Shown in pieces: positions 7,804 to 16,154 of a stretch of DNA of 64,000 bases. The DNA is from JASLDZ01 sp038226305 (GTDB lineage: Bacteria; Pseudomonadota; Alphaproteobacteria; Caulobacterales; Caulobacteraceae): contig JBBRQN010000005.1 in assembly GCA_038226305.1 (NCBI GenBank), positions 1 to 64,000 on the forward strand, written 5' to 3'. The first letter of the stretch is position 1. The number at the start of each line of letters is the position of its first letter. A program made the translations under genes and the position numbers. Under the pieces are notes generated by a model. That model was not told the DNA's origin, did no database searches, and saw only the letters and a program-made list of their open reading frames with translations.

Positions 7804-8943
7804 ATGCACTTCGCACTCTCGGAAGACCAGACCGCCATCCAGGACGCTGCGCGCGCCTTCGCCGCCGCCGAGCTCGCGCCGCACTCCGCCCGGTGGGATG
7901 CCGAGAAGCACTTCCCCGTCGCCGTGATCAAGAAGGCCGCAGAGCTCGGTTTCGCGGGGCTGTATGTGGCCGAGGACGTGGGCGGCTCGGCGCTCACCCG
8001 GCTCGACGCGGCGATCGTGTTCGAAGAGCTTTCGCGCGGCGACGTATCCACCGCGGCCTTCATCTCGATCCACAACATGGCGAGCTGGATGATCGACAAG
8101 TTCGGTTCGGAGCCCCTGCGCCAGAAGTACCTGCCGCGCCTCACCTCCATGCAGCTGATCGCCAGCTACTGCCTCACCGAGCCCGGCTCCGGCTCCGACG
8201 CCGCGGCCATGCGCTCCACCGCGAGGCGCGAAGGTGACGACTATGTGCTGAACGGCACCAAGGCGTTCATCTCCGGCGCGGGCGTCAGCGATCTCTACGT
8301 GGTTATGCTGCGCACCTCCGACACCGGGGCCAAAGGCGTCTCGGCCTTCGTGGTGGAGAAGGGCACGCCGGGCCTCAGCTTCGGCGCGAACGAGCGCAAG
8401 ATGGGCTGGAACAGCCAGCCCACCGCCCAGGTGATGCTCGACGACTGCCGCATCCCCGCCGAGAACCTCATCGGCAAGGAGGGAGACGGCTTCCGCTACG
8501 CCATGATGGGCCTGGACGGCGGCCGCCTTAACATCGCCGCCTGCTCGCTCGGCGGCGCGTCGCTGGCGCTGGAAACGGCCACCGAATACGTCAAATCGCG
8601 GGTGGCCTTCGGCAAGCCGCTCTCCGATCTGCAGGCCGTGCAGTTCAAGCTGGCCGACATGGCGACCGACCTCGAAGCCGCCCGCCTGATGGTGCGCAAC
8701 GCCGCCGACGCCCTCGATCATCGGCGCCCCGACGCCACCAAGCTCTGCGCCATGGCCAAGCGCTTCGCCACCGACGCCGGCTTCGACATCGCCAACACCG
8801 CCCTCCAGCTCCACGGCGGCTACGGCTACCTGCAGGACTACCCCCTGGAGCGCATCGTCCGCGACGTGCGCGTCCACCAGATCCTGGAAGGCGCCAACGA
8901 CATCATGCGTGTGATCACCGCGCGGGAGATGCTGCGGCAGTGA
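7804..8943 (+). CDS. Isobutyryl-CoA (acyl-CoA) dehydrogenase
   Basis: A 379-aa FAD-dependent acyl-CoA dehydrogenase. It shows the family signatures YCLTEPGSGSDAAA (FAD/substrate segment), QLHGGYGYLQDYPLER near the C terminus, and the catalytic glutamate in QILEGANDIMRVI. It lies between mmsA and the 3-hydroxyisobutyryl-CoA hydrolase gene, which points to the ACAD8-like step isobutyryl-CoA to methacrylyl-CoA in valine catabolism. Short branched substrates are inferred from context. The stop overlaps the next GTG start by 4 bases, so the two are translationally coupled. Confidence 0.9.
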   Translation: MHFALSEDQTAIQDAARAFAAAELAPHSARWDAEKHFPVAVIKKAAELGFAGLYVAEDVGGSALTRLDAAIVFEELSRGDVSTAAFISIHNMASWMIDKFGSEPLRQKYLPRLTSMQLIASYCLTEPGSGSDAAAMRSTARREGDDYVLNGTKAFISGAGVSDLYVVMLRTSDTGAKGVSAFVVEKGTPGLSFGANERKMGWNSQPTAQVMLDDCRIPAENLIGKEGDGFRYAMMGLDGGRLNIAACSLGGASLALETATEYVKSRVAFGKPLSDLQAVQFKLADMATDLEAARLMVRNAADALDHRRPDATKLCAMAKRFATDAGFDIANTALQLHGGYGYLQDYPLERIVRDVRVHQILEGANDIMRVITAREMLRQ

Positions 8944-9986
8944 CCCCCGACCTCATCACCCGCGTCGAGAACGGCGTCGGCCGCATCACGCTCAACCGGC
9001 CGAAGGCGCTGCATGCGCTCACCACGGCCATGTGCGAGGCGATGGTCGAGGCGTTGCTCAGCTGGCGGGACGATCCTGCCGTCACCGCCGTGATGATCGA
9101 CCACTCGGGCGAGCGTGGGTTCTGCGCAGGCGGCGACATCCGCATGCTGCAGGAGAGCGGGCAGGGCGACGGGTCTGCGGCGCGGGCGTTCTTCCATGTC
9201 GAATACCGGCTGAACGCGCTTCTGGAGAGCTATCCGAAAACTACCGTCGCGATCATGGACGGGATCGTCATGGGCGGGGGCGTGGGACTGGCCATGCCGT
9301 GCCGGTTCCGGGTGGCGACCGAGCGCACCACCTTCGCCATGCCCGAGACCGGCATCGGCCTCTTCCCCGACGTGGGCGGCGGCTGGTGGTTGTCGCGGCG
9401 GCCGGGGGCGTCCGGCCTGTGGCTGGCGCTGACGGGGGCTCGGATCAAGGCGGCGGACTGCCTGATGCTGGGCATCGCCACAGACTATGTGGAGGCCGTG
9501 CAGGTGGAGGCGCTTAAGTCGGCCATCGTCGCCCGTCCGCATGAGATCGACACCGTTCTGGTGGAGTTCGAGGCCGACGCCGGTGAGCCGCCGCTGGCCG
9601 CCCACCGCGACTCGATGGATCGCCTGTTCGGCGCCGGAAACCCCCAGGCCATCTGGACTGCGCTGGAGGCCGACCCCGACCCCTGGGCTCAAGTCCAGCT
9701 CGCGACCCTGCGCACCAAGTCGCCGCAGACGATGGCGGTCGCCTACCGCCAGCTCTGCGCCGGGCGCGACCTGCGCCGCTTCGCAGATAACATGGCGATG
9801 GAATACCGCATCGGCACCCGGGTGGTGCACCTGCATGACTTTCAGGAGGGTGTGCGCGCGGTGATCGTCGACAAGGACAATGCGCCCCGGTGGTCGCCCG
9901 CCACCCTGGCCGAGGTCACGCCCGCCTCGCTGGATGCGATATTCCTGCCCCTGCCTGCGGGCGAGGAGTGGACGCCTCTCACCTGA
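8940..9986 (+). CDS. 3-hydroxyisobutyryl-CoA hydrolase (crotonase fold)
   Basis: A 348-aa crotonase-fold protein. Visible features are the oxyanion-hole segment RGFCAGGDIRML and the second loop GIVMGGGVGLAMP, with PETGIGLFPDVGGGWWLSR, which is characteristic of the HIBCH branch rather than of hydratases. Length also fits HIBCH (about 350 aa) rather than simple enoyl-CoA hydratases (about 260 aa). It would release free 3-hydroxyisobutyrate, the substrate of MmsB encoded downstream. GTG 8940 overlaps the dehydrogenase stop (GTGA). No separate enoyl-CoA hydratase for methacrylyl-CoA is present in this window. Confidence 0.88.
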   Translation: MTPDLITRVENGVGRITLNRPKALHALTTAMCEAMVEALLSWRDDPAVTAVMIDHSGERGFCAGGDIRMLQESGQGDGSAARAFFHVEYRLNALLESYPKTTVAIMDGIVMGGGVGLAMPCRFRVATERTTFAMPETGIGLFPDVGGGWWLSRRPGASGLWLALTGARIKAADCLMLGIATDYVEAVQVEALKSAIVARPHEIDTVLVEFEADAGEPPLAAHRDSMDRLFGAGNPQAIWTALEADPDPWAQVQLATLRTKSPQTMAVAYRQLCAGRDLRRFADNMAMEYRIGTRVVHLHDFQEGVRAVIVDKDNAPRWSPATLAEVTPASLDAIFLPLPAGEEWTPLT

Positions 9987-10065
9987 CCGAGGCGGCTTGA
10001 CGATGCCTCTCGCAGGCGCGCAACTCCCGCCCAAGAAAACTAGAAGCCTTGGGAGGGTTCACACC

Positions 10066-10830
10066 ATGAAGCACCTGCTCGCCGCCGCCGGCCTCGCGGC
10101 CCTGATCGCCTCCACCGCTGCCGTGCCGGCCTTCGCTCAGGTGGCACCCGCCGCCGCCGTGGCCGACGCCTCGCGCCCCGCAACGGACACCGCCAAGGAC
10201 GCCGACCGCCACCCCGCCGAACTGATCGCCTTCATGGGCGTGAAGCCCGGCATGAAGATCATGGATGTGTGGACGGGCTCAGGCTACTGGGCGCGCCTTT
10301 TCTCGAAGGTCGTCGGCCCGAAAGGGCACGTCTACGCCTACGTTCCCGAGGAGATCACCGGCTTCAAGAACAAGCCGCTGGACGTGGCCAAGGCCATGGC
10401 CGCCGAGCCGGGCATGGGCAATGTGGAGGCCATCAGCGACCCGATCGCCAGCCAGCCTCCTGCCGCGTTCCAGAACGTGCTCGACGTGGTGTGGGTCTTC
10501 GAAAACTACCACGACCTCTACAACCCCTTCATGAAGGGGGCGGACGTTGCGGCCTACAACAAGGCGGTGTTCGCGCTGCTGAAGCCCGGCGGCGTCTACG
10601 TCATCGGCGACCACGCCGCGCCTGTGGGCGCAGGCCTGACGGTCACCAACACCACCCACCGCATCGAGGCGGCCACGGTGAAGTCCGAGGTCGAGAAGGC
10701 GGGCTTCAAATACGTCGGCGAGTCGAAGGTGCTGGCCAACGCCGACGATCCGAAGACGGTCGGGGTGTTCGACGCCTCGATCCGCGGCAAGACGGATCGG
10801 TTCGTGCTGAAGTTCGTGAAGCCGCGCTGA
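10066..10830 (+). CDS. Exported SAM-methyltransferase-like protein (COG4798 type)
   Basis: A 254-aa protein. It has a Sec-type signal peptide (MKHLLAAAGLAALIASTAAV, cleavage near AFA-Q) followed by a class I methyltransferase-like core. Motif I is MKIMDVWTGSGYWARLFS; later come VVWVFENYHDLY and a typical LLKPGGVYVIGDH strand/loop. GGGAGGG lies 8 bases before ATG 10066. Homologues are annotated as predicted methyltransferases. How SAM would be available outside the cytoplasm is unclear, and the motif I glycines are altered (WTGSGY). It sits inside the valine operon between the hydrolase and mmsB, but no role in valine breakdown is known to me. Confidence 0.75.
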   Translation: MKHLLAAAGLAALIASTAAVPAFAQVAPAAAVADASRPATDTAKDADRHPAELIAFMGVKPGMKIMDVWTGSGYWARLFSKVVGPKGHVYAYVPEEITGFKNKPLDVAKAMAAEPGMGNVEAISDPIASQPPAAFQNVLDVVWVFENYHDLYNPFMKGADVAAYNKAVFALLKPGGVYVIGDHAAPVGAGLTVTNTTHRIEAATVKSEVEKAGFKYVGESKVLANADDPKTVGVFDASIRGKTDRFVLKFVKPR

Positions 10831-10843
10831 GCCTGACCCCTTC

Positions 10844-11737
10844 ATGACACGCATCGCTTTCATCGGGCTGGGCGCCATGGGCGGCGGCATGGCTTCGAAT
10901 CAGGTGAAGGCCGGTCACGCCGTCTGCGCCTACGACCTTTCCGACGCCGCGCTGGCCAAGGCGGTGGAGCACGGCTGCACCCGTGCGGGCTCGGCCGCTG
11001 ACGCGGTGGCGGACGCCGACGTGGTGATCACCATGCTGCCCGCCGGCCAGCATGTGCGCGACGTCTTCGCCGACGCCGTGTTCCCCAACGCCAAGCCCGG
11101 CGTGCTCCTGATCGACTGCTCGACCATCGACGTGGACTCCGCCCGCGCCGTCGCCGCCCAGGCCAAAGAGCACGGCTTCACGTTCGCCGACGCCCCGGTC
11201 TCCGGCGGCACGGCGGGGGCGGATTCGGGCCAGCTCGCCTTCATGGTGGGCTGCGACGAGGCGGCGTTCGCACGCGTGAAGGCGGCCCTCGAACCGATGG
11301 CCAAGGCCGTGATCCACGCCGGCGACGCCGGGGCGGGGCAGGCGGCCAAGATCTGCAACAACATGGTGCTGGGCATCTCCATGCTGGCCGTCTGCGAAGG
11401 CTTCGCCCTGGCCGAGCAACTCGGCCTTGATCCGCAGAAGTTCTACGACATCGCCTCGCAGTCCTCCGGGCAGTGCTGGTCGCTCACCAGCTACTCGCCG
11501 TGGCCCGGCGTGGGGCCGTCGTCGCCGGCGGACCGGGACTATCAGGGCGGCTTCCTCGTCGGTTTGATGCTGAAGGACCTGAAGCTCGCCCAGCAGGCCG
11601 CCGCCAGCTCTGGAGCGGCCACGCCGATGGGCGCCCAGGCCGAGGCGCTCTACGCCCTGATGGCAAGGCAGGGCCTCTCAGGTCGCGACTTTTCCATCGC
11701 GCTGCCGCTGCTGCGCGGCCAGCTCGGAACGGCTTGA
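10844..11737 (+). CDS. mmsB: 3-hydroxyisobutyrate dehydrogenase
   Basis: A 297-aa beta-hydroxyacid dehydrogenase that oxidises 3-hydroxyisobutyrate to methylmalonate semialdehyde. The N-terminal NAD motif is IAFIGLGAMGGGMASN. The substrate loop DAPVSGGTAGA and the catalytic lysine region GAGQAAKICNNMVLGI follow, with the C-terminal KDLKLA segment typical of HIBADH. ATG 10844 lies 14 bases after the preceding stop. Together with mmsA and the two middle genes it completes the later part of valine catabolism. Confidence 0.94.
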   Translation: MTRIAFIGLGAMGGGMASNQVKAGHAVCAYDLSDAALAKAVEHGCTRAGSAADAVADADVVITMLPAGQHVRDVFADAVFPNAKPGVLLIDCSTIDVDSARAVAAQAKEHGFTFADAPVSGGTAGADSGQLAFMVGCDEAAFARVKAALEPMAKAVIHAGDAGAGQAAKICNNMVLGISMLAVCEGFALAEQLGLDPQKFYDIASQSSGQCWSLTSYSPWPGVGPSSPADRDYQGGFLVGLMLKDLKLAQQAAASSGAATPMGAQAEALYALMARQGLSGRDFSIALPLLRGQLGTA

Positions 11738-11811
11738 GCCACAACCACCTTTCGCTGCACTGCACGCCCCGCTAACGACAGGGGGTGAAGCGTGGGATCG
11801 AACGGGCGGGC

Positions 11812-12414
11812 ATGGATCGAGACATCACGGGTGACGGACCGGGCGCGCCGCCTCTGATCGTCGGGATCGGCGGCGCCACCCGGGCGGACTCCTCCACCGA
11901 GCGGCTGCTGCGTCACACCCTCTCCCTGTGCGAGGCCAGGGGTGCCCGTACCCTCATGATCGGCTCCGCGGGGCTCGACCTGCCGCTCTACGCCCCGGAG
12001 AAGCCCGAGCGGTCCGCCGCCGCCGTCGCCCTGGTCGACGCTCTGCGCCGCGCCGACGGGATCATCCTCGGAACCCCCGGCTATCACGCGGCCCCCTCCG
12101 GCCTCATCAAGAACGCCCTCGACTACGCCGAAGACCTGCGGAAGGACGCCACGCCCTATCTCGACGGGCGGGCGGTGGGGTGCCTCGTCACCTCCGGCGG
12201 CTGGCAGGCGGGGGCGGCGGCGCTGATCACGCTGCGCCAGATCGTACATGCCCTTCGCGGCTGGCCGACGCCCCTGGGGGTGGTGATCAACACCAGCGAG
12301 CCGGTGTTCGAGGGTGCGTCTGACACCCCGATCTCGCCCGAGGTGGGCGAGCGGCTGGCGACCATGGCCGCGCAGGTGATGGGGTTCGCCGCCGTGCGCC
12401 ACGCCATCCCGTGA
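11812..12414 (+). CDS. NADPH-dependent FMN reductase / flavodoxin-fold protein
   Basis: A 200-aa protein from ATG 11812; GTG 11785 would add nine residues. IVGIGGATRADSSTERLLR is the phosphate-binding loop of the FMN_red family. LPLYAPE and the GTPGYHAAPSGLIKNALDYA segment, which contacts the flavin and shapes the active site, are also family hallmarks. Members reduce FMN, quinones or azo compounds with NAD(P)H. Physiological substrate is unknown. It follows mmsB by about 75 bases and is tightly followed by the DUF2252 gene. Confidence 0.8.
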   Translation: MDRDITGDGPGAPPLIVGIGGATRADSSTERLLRHTLSLCEARGARTLMIGSAGLDLPLYAPEKPERSAAAVALVDALRRADGIILGTPGYHAAPSGLIKNALDYAEDLRKDATPYLDGRAVGCLVTSGGWQAGAAALITLRQIVHALRGWPTPLGVVINTSEPVFEGASDTPISPEVGERLATMAAQVMGFAAVRHAIP

Positions 12415-12424
12415 GCCGCGCCCG

Positions 12425-13654
12425 TTGAGTAAGGACGCGGCCGAAACGCCGGCCAATCGCGCCGAGCGCCTGCGTCGACTGATCGGCGCGCGCGACCTGA
12501 AGATGGCGCGCTCGGCCCACGCCTACGTTCGCGGCTCCACAGCGCAGTTCTATGCCTGGCTGGCGGAGTCGAGGGCGGCGGCCTCGGCCCCGAAGGGTCC
12601 GCCCGTGTGGATCTGCGGCGATTGCCACTTGGGCAACCTCGGCCCCATCGCCGACGCCGATGGCCGGGTGGACGTGCAGATCCGCGACCTGGACCAGACG
12701 GTGATCGGCGATCCCGCCCACGACCTCATCCGCCTCGGCCTGTCGCTCGCCACCGCCGCCCGGGGGTCAGACCTGCCGGGCGTGGTCACCGCCCGCATGA
12801 TGGAGGCGATGGTCGACGGCTACTCCTTAGGCCTGAAGGGGGCGCGCTTCCGCCGCCGCGATCCGGGGGCGGAGGAGCCCGACGTGGTGAAGACCGTTCG
12901 CACCGCGGCGCTCGGGCGCAGGTGGCGCGATCTGGCGGAAGAGCGGATCGAGGATGCGAAACCTGCCATCCCCATCGGCCGGCGCTTCTGGAAACTCAGC
13001 GACCGGGAGCGATCCGCGGTCGAGGCCCTCGTGGCGGGAGACGACGTGCGTGCGCTGGTGCTGGCGCTGGGCGGTCGCCACAACGACGCGACCATCACGG
13101 TGGAGGATGCGGCCTACTGGAAGAAGGGCTGCAGCTCGCTGGGCCATCTGCGCTTCGCCGTGCTGATCCGCGTGGATGGACCCACCAAGGGCCGCCAGTA
13201 TGGACTGCTCGACCTCAAGGAAGCCGTGCCCTCTGTCGCCCCGTCGGCCAGGGGCGCGGCGATGCCGGACGATCCGGCGCAGCGGGTGGTGGCGGGGGCG
13301 AGGGCGCTGTCGCCCAACCTCGGCCAGCGAATGGCGGCGGCGACGCTGCTGGGGCGCCCGGTGGTGGTGCGGGAACTCTTGCCGCAGGATCTGAAGATCG
13401 AGATCGAGCAGTTCAGCCGGGCCGAGGCCGTGAAATCAGCCCGCTACCTGGCCGAGGTGGTGGGCCGCGCCCACGGCCGCCAGATGACCGCCGCCCAGCG
13501 CAAGGCATGGGGGGAAACCCTGGGTCGCCGACGCAAGGGTGCGCTGGACGCTCCGAACTGGCTCTGGTCCACCGTGGTCGAGCTCGCGGGAATGCACGAG
13601 GCCGGCTACCTCGAACACTGCCGCAAATACGCCCTGACGGCCGAGTCCGCCTAG
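12425..13654 (+). CDS. DUF2252 family protein
   Basis: A 409-aa cytoplasmic protein. Family landmarks are KMARSAHAYVRGST near the start, VWICGDCHLGNLGPI, RDLDQTVIGDPAHDLIRL in the middle, and GRAHGRQMT toward the C terminus. The GD-H-GN / D-x-D arrangement resembles the catalytic and metal loops of kinase-like phosphotransferases, and DUF2252 is generally regarded as protein-kinase-like, but substrate is unknown. TTG 12425 is the only convenient start. The stop shares CTAG with the convergent aldo/keto reductase. Confidence 0.78.
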   Translation: MSKDAAETPANRAERLRRLIGARDLKMARSAHAYVRGSTAQFYAWLAESRAAASAPKGPPVWICGDCHLGNLGPIADADGRVDVQIRDLDQTVIGDPAHDLIRLGLSLATAARGSDLPGVVTARMMEAMVDGYSLGLKGARFRRRDPGAEEPDVVKTVRTAALGRRWRDLAEERIEDAKPAIPIGRRFWKLSDRERSAVEALVAGDDVRALVLALGGRHNDATITVEDAAYWKKGCSSLGHLRFAVLIRVDGPTKGRQYGLLDLKEAVPSVAPSARGAAMPDDPAQRVVAGARALSPNLGQRMAAATLLGRPVVVRELLPQDLKIEIEQFSRAEAVKSARYLAEVVGRAHGRQMTAAQRKAWGETLGRRRKGALDAPNWLWSTVVELAGMHEAGYLEHCRKYALTAESA

Positions 13655-14469
13655 AAGTCGGCCTTCATCGGGTCCGGCCCCATGCGGCCGTCCTTCCTGT
13701 CGAGCTTGGCGAAGGCGGCCATGTCTTCGGCGTCCAGGGCGAATTCGAAGACGTCGATGTTTTCGGCGATGCGGGCGGGCGTCACCGACTTGGGGATCAC
13801 GATCAGCCCGGAGTCGAGGTGCCAGCGGATCACCGCCTGCGCCGCCGTCTTGCCGTGCTTCTTCGCCACCGCGGCGATGGCCGGATCGGCCAGCCCCTTG
13901 CCCTGGCCCAGCGGGCTCCAGCTCTCCGTCTTGATCCCGTGGGCGTCGTGGAAGGCCCGAAGCTCGGTCTGCTGGAAGCTGGGGTGCAGTTCGATCTGGT
14001 TCACGCTCGGCATCACGCCCGTCTCGTCGGCCACCCGCTGCAGGTGCTCCACGCAGAAGTTGGATACTCCGATCGACTTCGCCCGCCCCTCGTCCCGCAG
14101 CTTCACCAGCGCCTTCCAGGTCTCGACGTAGAGCCCCTTGGACGGCGCCGGCCAATGGATCAGGTAGAGATCGACGCTGTCTCGCCCCAGCCGCCCGAGG
14201 CTGCGTTCGAAGGCTTCCAGCGTCGCGTCATAGCCCTGGCGGTCGTTCCACAGCTTGGTCGTCAGGAAGACGTCTGGCGCATCCTTCAGCCCCGCGCCCA
14301 CGCCCTTCTCGTTGCCGTAGATCGCGGCGGTATCCACCAGCCGGTAGCCACACTTCACTGCCGCCTGCACCACCACTGCGGCGTCGTCTGCAGGCGTCTG
14401 CCAGACTCCCAGGCCGAGCTGAGGCATCACTTGGCCGTCGTTCAGGGTCACGGTGGGTTGGTCGGTCAT
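13651..14469 (-). CDS. Aldo/keto reductase (2,5-diketo-D-gluconate reductase type)
   Basis: A 272-aa AKR. It contains LGLGVWQ, the catalytic tetrad residues Asp in RLVDTAAIYGNEKGVG (with Tyr), Lys in FLTTKLWNDRQ and His in LYLIHWPAP. The C-terminal IPKSVTPARIAEN motif binds the NADPH phosphate. This matches the AKR5-like prokaryotic group, which reduces small aldehydes and ketones. Start is ATG 14469. The stop overlaps the DUF2252 stop on the other strand. It is the nearest upstream neighbour on the same strand to the PhyH gene's 3' end (40-base gap), so co-transcription with the phosphonate genes is possible; an aldehyde-reducing role there is speculative. Confidence 0.88.
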   Translation of the reverse strand: MTDQPTVTLNDGQVMPQLGLGVWQTPADDAAVVVQAAVKCGYRLVDTAAIYGNEKGVGAGLKDAPDVFLTTKLWNDRQGYDATLEAFERSLGRLGRDSVDLYLIHWPAPSKGLYVETWKALVKLRDEGRAKSIGVSNFCVEHLQRVADETGVMPSVNQIELHPSFQQTELRAFHDAHGIKTESWSPLGQGKGLADPAIAAVAKKHGKTAAQAVIRWHLDSGLIVIPKSVTPARIAENIDVFEFALDAEDMAAFAKLDRKDGRMGPDPMKADF

Positions 14470-14509
14470 GGTCGCGGGCTCCCAGGGTCTGATCCCCGGA
14501 CCTAAGCGC

Positions 14510-15295
14510 TCACACCCTGAACTTGTAGTCCCGGCCCGCGTCACGCTCCACGTCCGGCGGGAAGTTCTTGTGCTTGTCGGCGTAGTATTGGTCGCGGTGG
14601 TCGCCGTCGGCGGCGAGGTTCCACGTCAGGTAAAGGATGCGCCGCTGGCCGTTCGTGAGGTTCGGCTTGGAGGCGTGGGGGGCGTAAGAGTCGAAGAACA
14701 AGACGTCGCCGGGTTCGGTGGGCACGGGGATCAGGCTGAAGGCCTGCATCTGCTCCAGCGAAAGGGGCACCCACTCCTCGCCGATCAGCCCGCCGAGGCG
14801 AGGCGCATCGGCCATCTCCAGGCAGCCGTTTTCGGTGGTGGCGCGGTCCAGGCACACGAGGCCGGTGACAAACATGGGGGCGTAGGTCGACCAGCCGGCC
14901 TGTTGGTCCTGATGCGGCTCGAAGCCCGCGCCACCCGGCATCTTGAAGTTGATCTTGTCCTTGAAGAGCACCGCCTCGCCGCCGAGCAGCTCCCCCGCCG
15001 CCCGCTCCAGGCGGGAGGCGCGCATCAGCCTGTCGAAGCCGTCGTGGTGCTCGGCGAAGCGCTCGATGCGCTGGATCACCCGCTGCGAAGGGTCGGTGAG
15101 CGACGGCTCGCGATACACCCAGGCGCCGCCCGGAGCTTCCGGGCGGGAAGCGAGTTCGTCGGTCCAGGTGCCGATCTCCGCGGCCTCTTCAGCCGAGAAG
15201 AAGCCAGGGGCGGCGCACCAGCCGTGGGCTTCGAAATGGGCGCGCTGCCCTGCGGTGGTCTCGGTGATCGCGGGGCGGTGGAGAAGGTCGGTCAT
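14510..15295 (-). CDS. PhyH-family Fe(II)/2-oxoglutarate dioxygenase, probable phosphonate hydroxylase
   Basis: A 261-aa phytanoyl-CoA-dioxygenase-like enzyme. The iron facial triad is visible as H128-x-D130 in FEPHQDQQAGW and H207 in DSYAPHASKPN, with the 2-oxoglutarate arginine near 218-219 in GQRRILYLTW. The segment KDKINFKMPGGAGFEPHQD resembles PhnY*, the oxygenase that alpha-hydroxylates 2-aminoethylphosphonate (family resemblance from memory). The gene is coupled to the upstream nucleotidyltransferase by TGATG (stop/start overlap) and is divergent from PEP mutase. PhnZ, the usual catabolic partner of PhnY*, is absent here, favouring a tailoring role in biosynthesis. Confidence 0.72.
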   Translation of the reverse strand: MTDLLHRPAITETTAGQRAHFEAHGWCAAPGFFSAEEAAEIGTWTDELASRPEAPGGAWVYREPSLTDPSQRVIQRIERFAEHHDGFDRLMRASRLERAAGELLGGEAVLFKDKINFKMPGGAGFEPHQDQQAGWSTYAPMFVTGLVCLDRATTENGCLEMADAPRLGGLIGEEWVPLSLEQMQAFSLIPVPTEPGDVLFFDSYAPHASKPNLTNGQRRILYLTWNLAADGDHRDQYYADKHKNFPPDVERDAGRDYKFRV

Positions 15296-16050
15296 CACAC
15301 GGATTCCAGAGCTGGGAGGATATCGCGGCGGGCCTTGGCCACATCCTCCTCGAAATCGATCTCGGTCCAGGGCAGGTCGCCCACGTCACGGGCGATGAAG
15401 CGGGTGGGATCGCGCAGGATCAGGTCGCGGATCGCCTCCTCATACTCCAGCTTGGGCTTCAGCGCCGCCAGTTCGTCCAGCCGATCGGCCAGATCGCGGG
15501 CCGCGGCCGGTGCGAAGCGGAAGAAGCCCACAGACTCCCCGTGCCGGTCGTGGGCGTGCTCGGGCACCTTGCGGAAATCCACGATCACGTCGCCCCGGAA
15601 GCACACCTTAACCGGCTCGTCCCCCGGCTCGAGCTCGGGGTCGACCAAGAGCACGGCCTCGACGGCAGTCTCCAAAAGCCGGTCGATCATGCGGCGGTCG
15701 TGCAGCACGTCGCCGTCCATCACGAGCACGTCCCGGCCCGCTCGCAGCGCCTCGGCCTGCGCCTGCAGCGACAGTAGCGACCCTTCGCCGTAGCGTGGGT
15801 TTTCGACGAAACTCACCCGATCCGCATAGCCATAGTCCGCCACCGCGGCGCGGATCGCCTGCGCCTCGTGGCCGACGGTGATCGACACGTCGCGAACCCC
15901 CGCCGCGGCCAGGGCGTCGAGCCGGCGGCGCAGAAGCGTTCGCCCGCCCATGTCGAGCAGCATCTTTGGGCCGCTGTGCGAGGGGCCCAGTCGCCGCCCG
16001 ACCCCCGCCGCCAGCACGATCGCCAGCGGCCCTTCGCTTTTCAGTGACAC
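15295..16050 (-). CDS. Free-standing sugar/phosphonate nucleotidyltransferase (PntC/LicC-like)
   Basis: A 251-aa NTP-transferase. The glycine-rich nucleotide loop is intact: AIVLAAGVGRRLG followed by GPKMLL (residues 10-32). The metal-binding MDGD is at 111-114 and the second acidic site WTEIDFEED is at 228-236. Relatives activate phosphocholine (LicC), sugar phosphates or phosphonates (PntC, forming CMP-phosphonate). Position next to PEP mutase and upstream of the PhyH gene suggests a phosphonate substrate. GTG 16050 is the start. It is divergent from pepM across a 104-base control region. Confidence 0.7.
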   Translation of the reverse strand: MSLKSEGPLAIVLAAGVGRRLGPSHSGPKMLLDMGGRTLLRRRLDALAAAGVRDVSITVGHEAQAIRAAVADYGYADRVSFVENPRYGEGSLLSLQAQAEALRAGRDVLVMDGDVLHDRRMIDRLLETAVEAVLLVDPELEPGDEPVKVCFRGDVIVDFRKVPEHAHDRHGESVGFFRFAPAAARDLADRLDELAALKPKLEYEEAIRDLILRDPTRFIARDVGDLPWTEIDFEEDVAKARRDILPALESV

Positions 16051-16114
16051 GACGGAGACGGACTCATTTCAGATTTGCGACAGGTTTGCATATAAGAGGC
16101 GTCCAGGCCGCGCG

Positions 16115-16127
16115 GCAACGACGTTGC
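16115..16127. promoter_or_regulatory. Perfect 6-1-6 palindrome in divergent phosphonate promoter region
   Basis: GCAACG-A-CGTTGC lies in the 104-base gap between the nucleotidyltransferase and pepM, with an AT-rich patch (TTTGCATATAAG) just upstream at 16085-16096 that could be a -10 region for pepM. The dyad is embedded in a wider imperfect repeat (16107-16132). It could be an operator controlling both directions; the regulator is unknown. Confidence 0.35.
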
Positions 16128-16154
16128 GCGGCTTCAGTAACGCTTGGATCGACC

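Noticed and set aside
9987..10065. Possible extra small gene between the hydrolase and the methyltransferase-like gene
   Set aside because: Short in-frame extension without an RBS; the strong GGGAGGG and signal peptide fix the start at 10066.
12607..14505. A 630-codon plus-strand frame over the DUF2252 and aldo/keto reductase genes
   Set aside because: It is out of frame with DUF2252 and antisense to the reductase, both of which have recognisable motifs.
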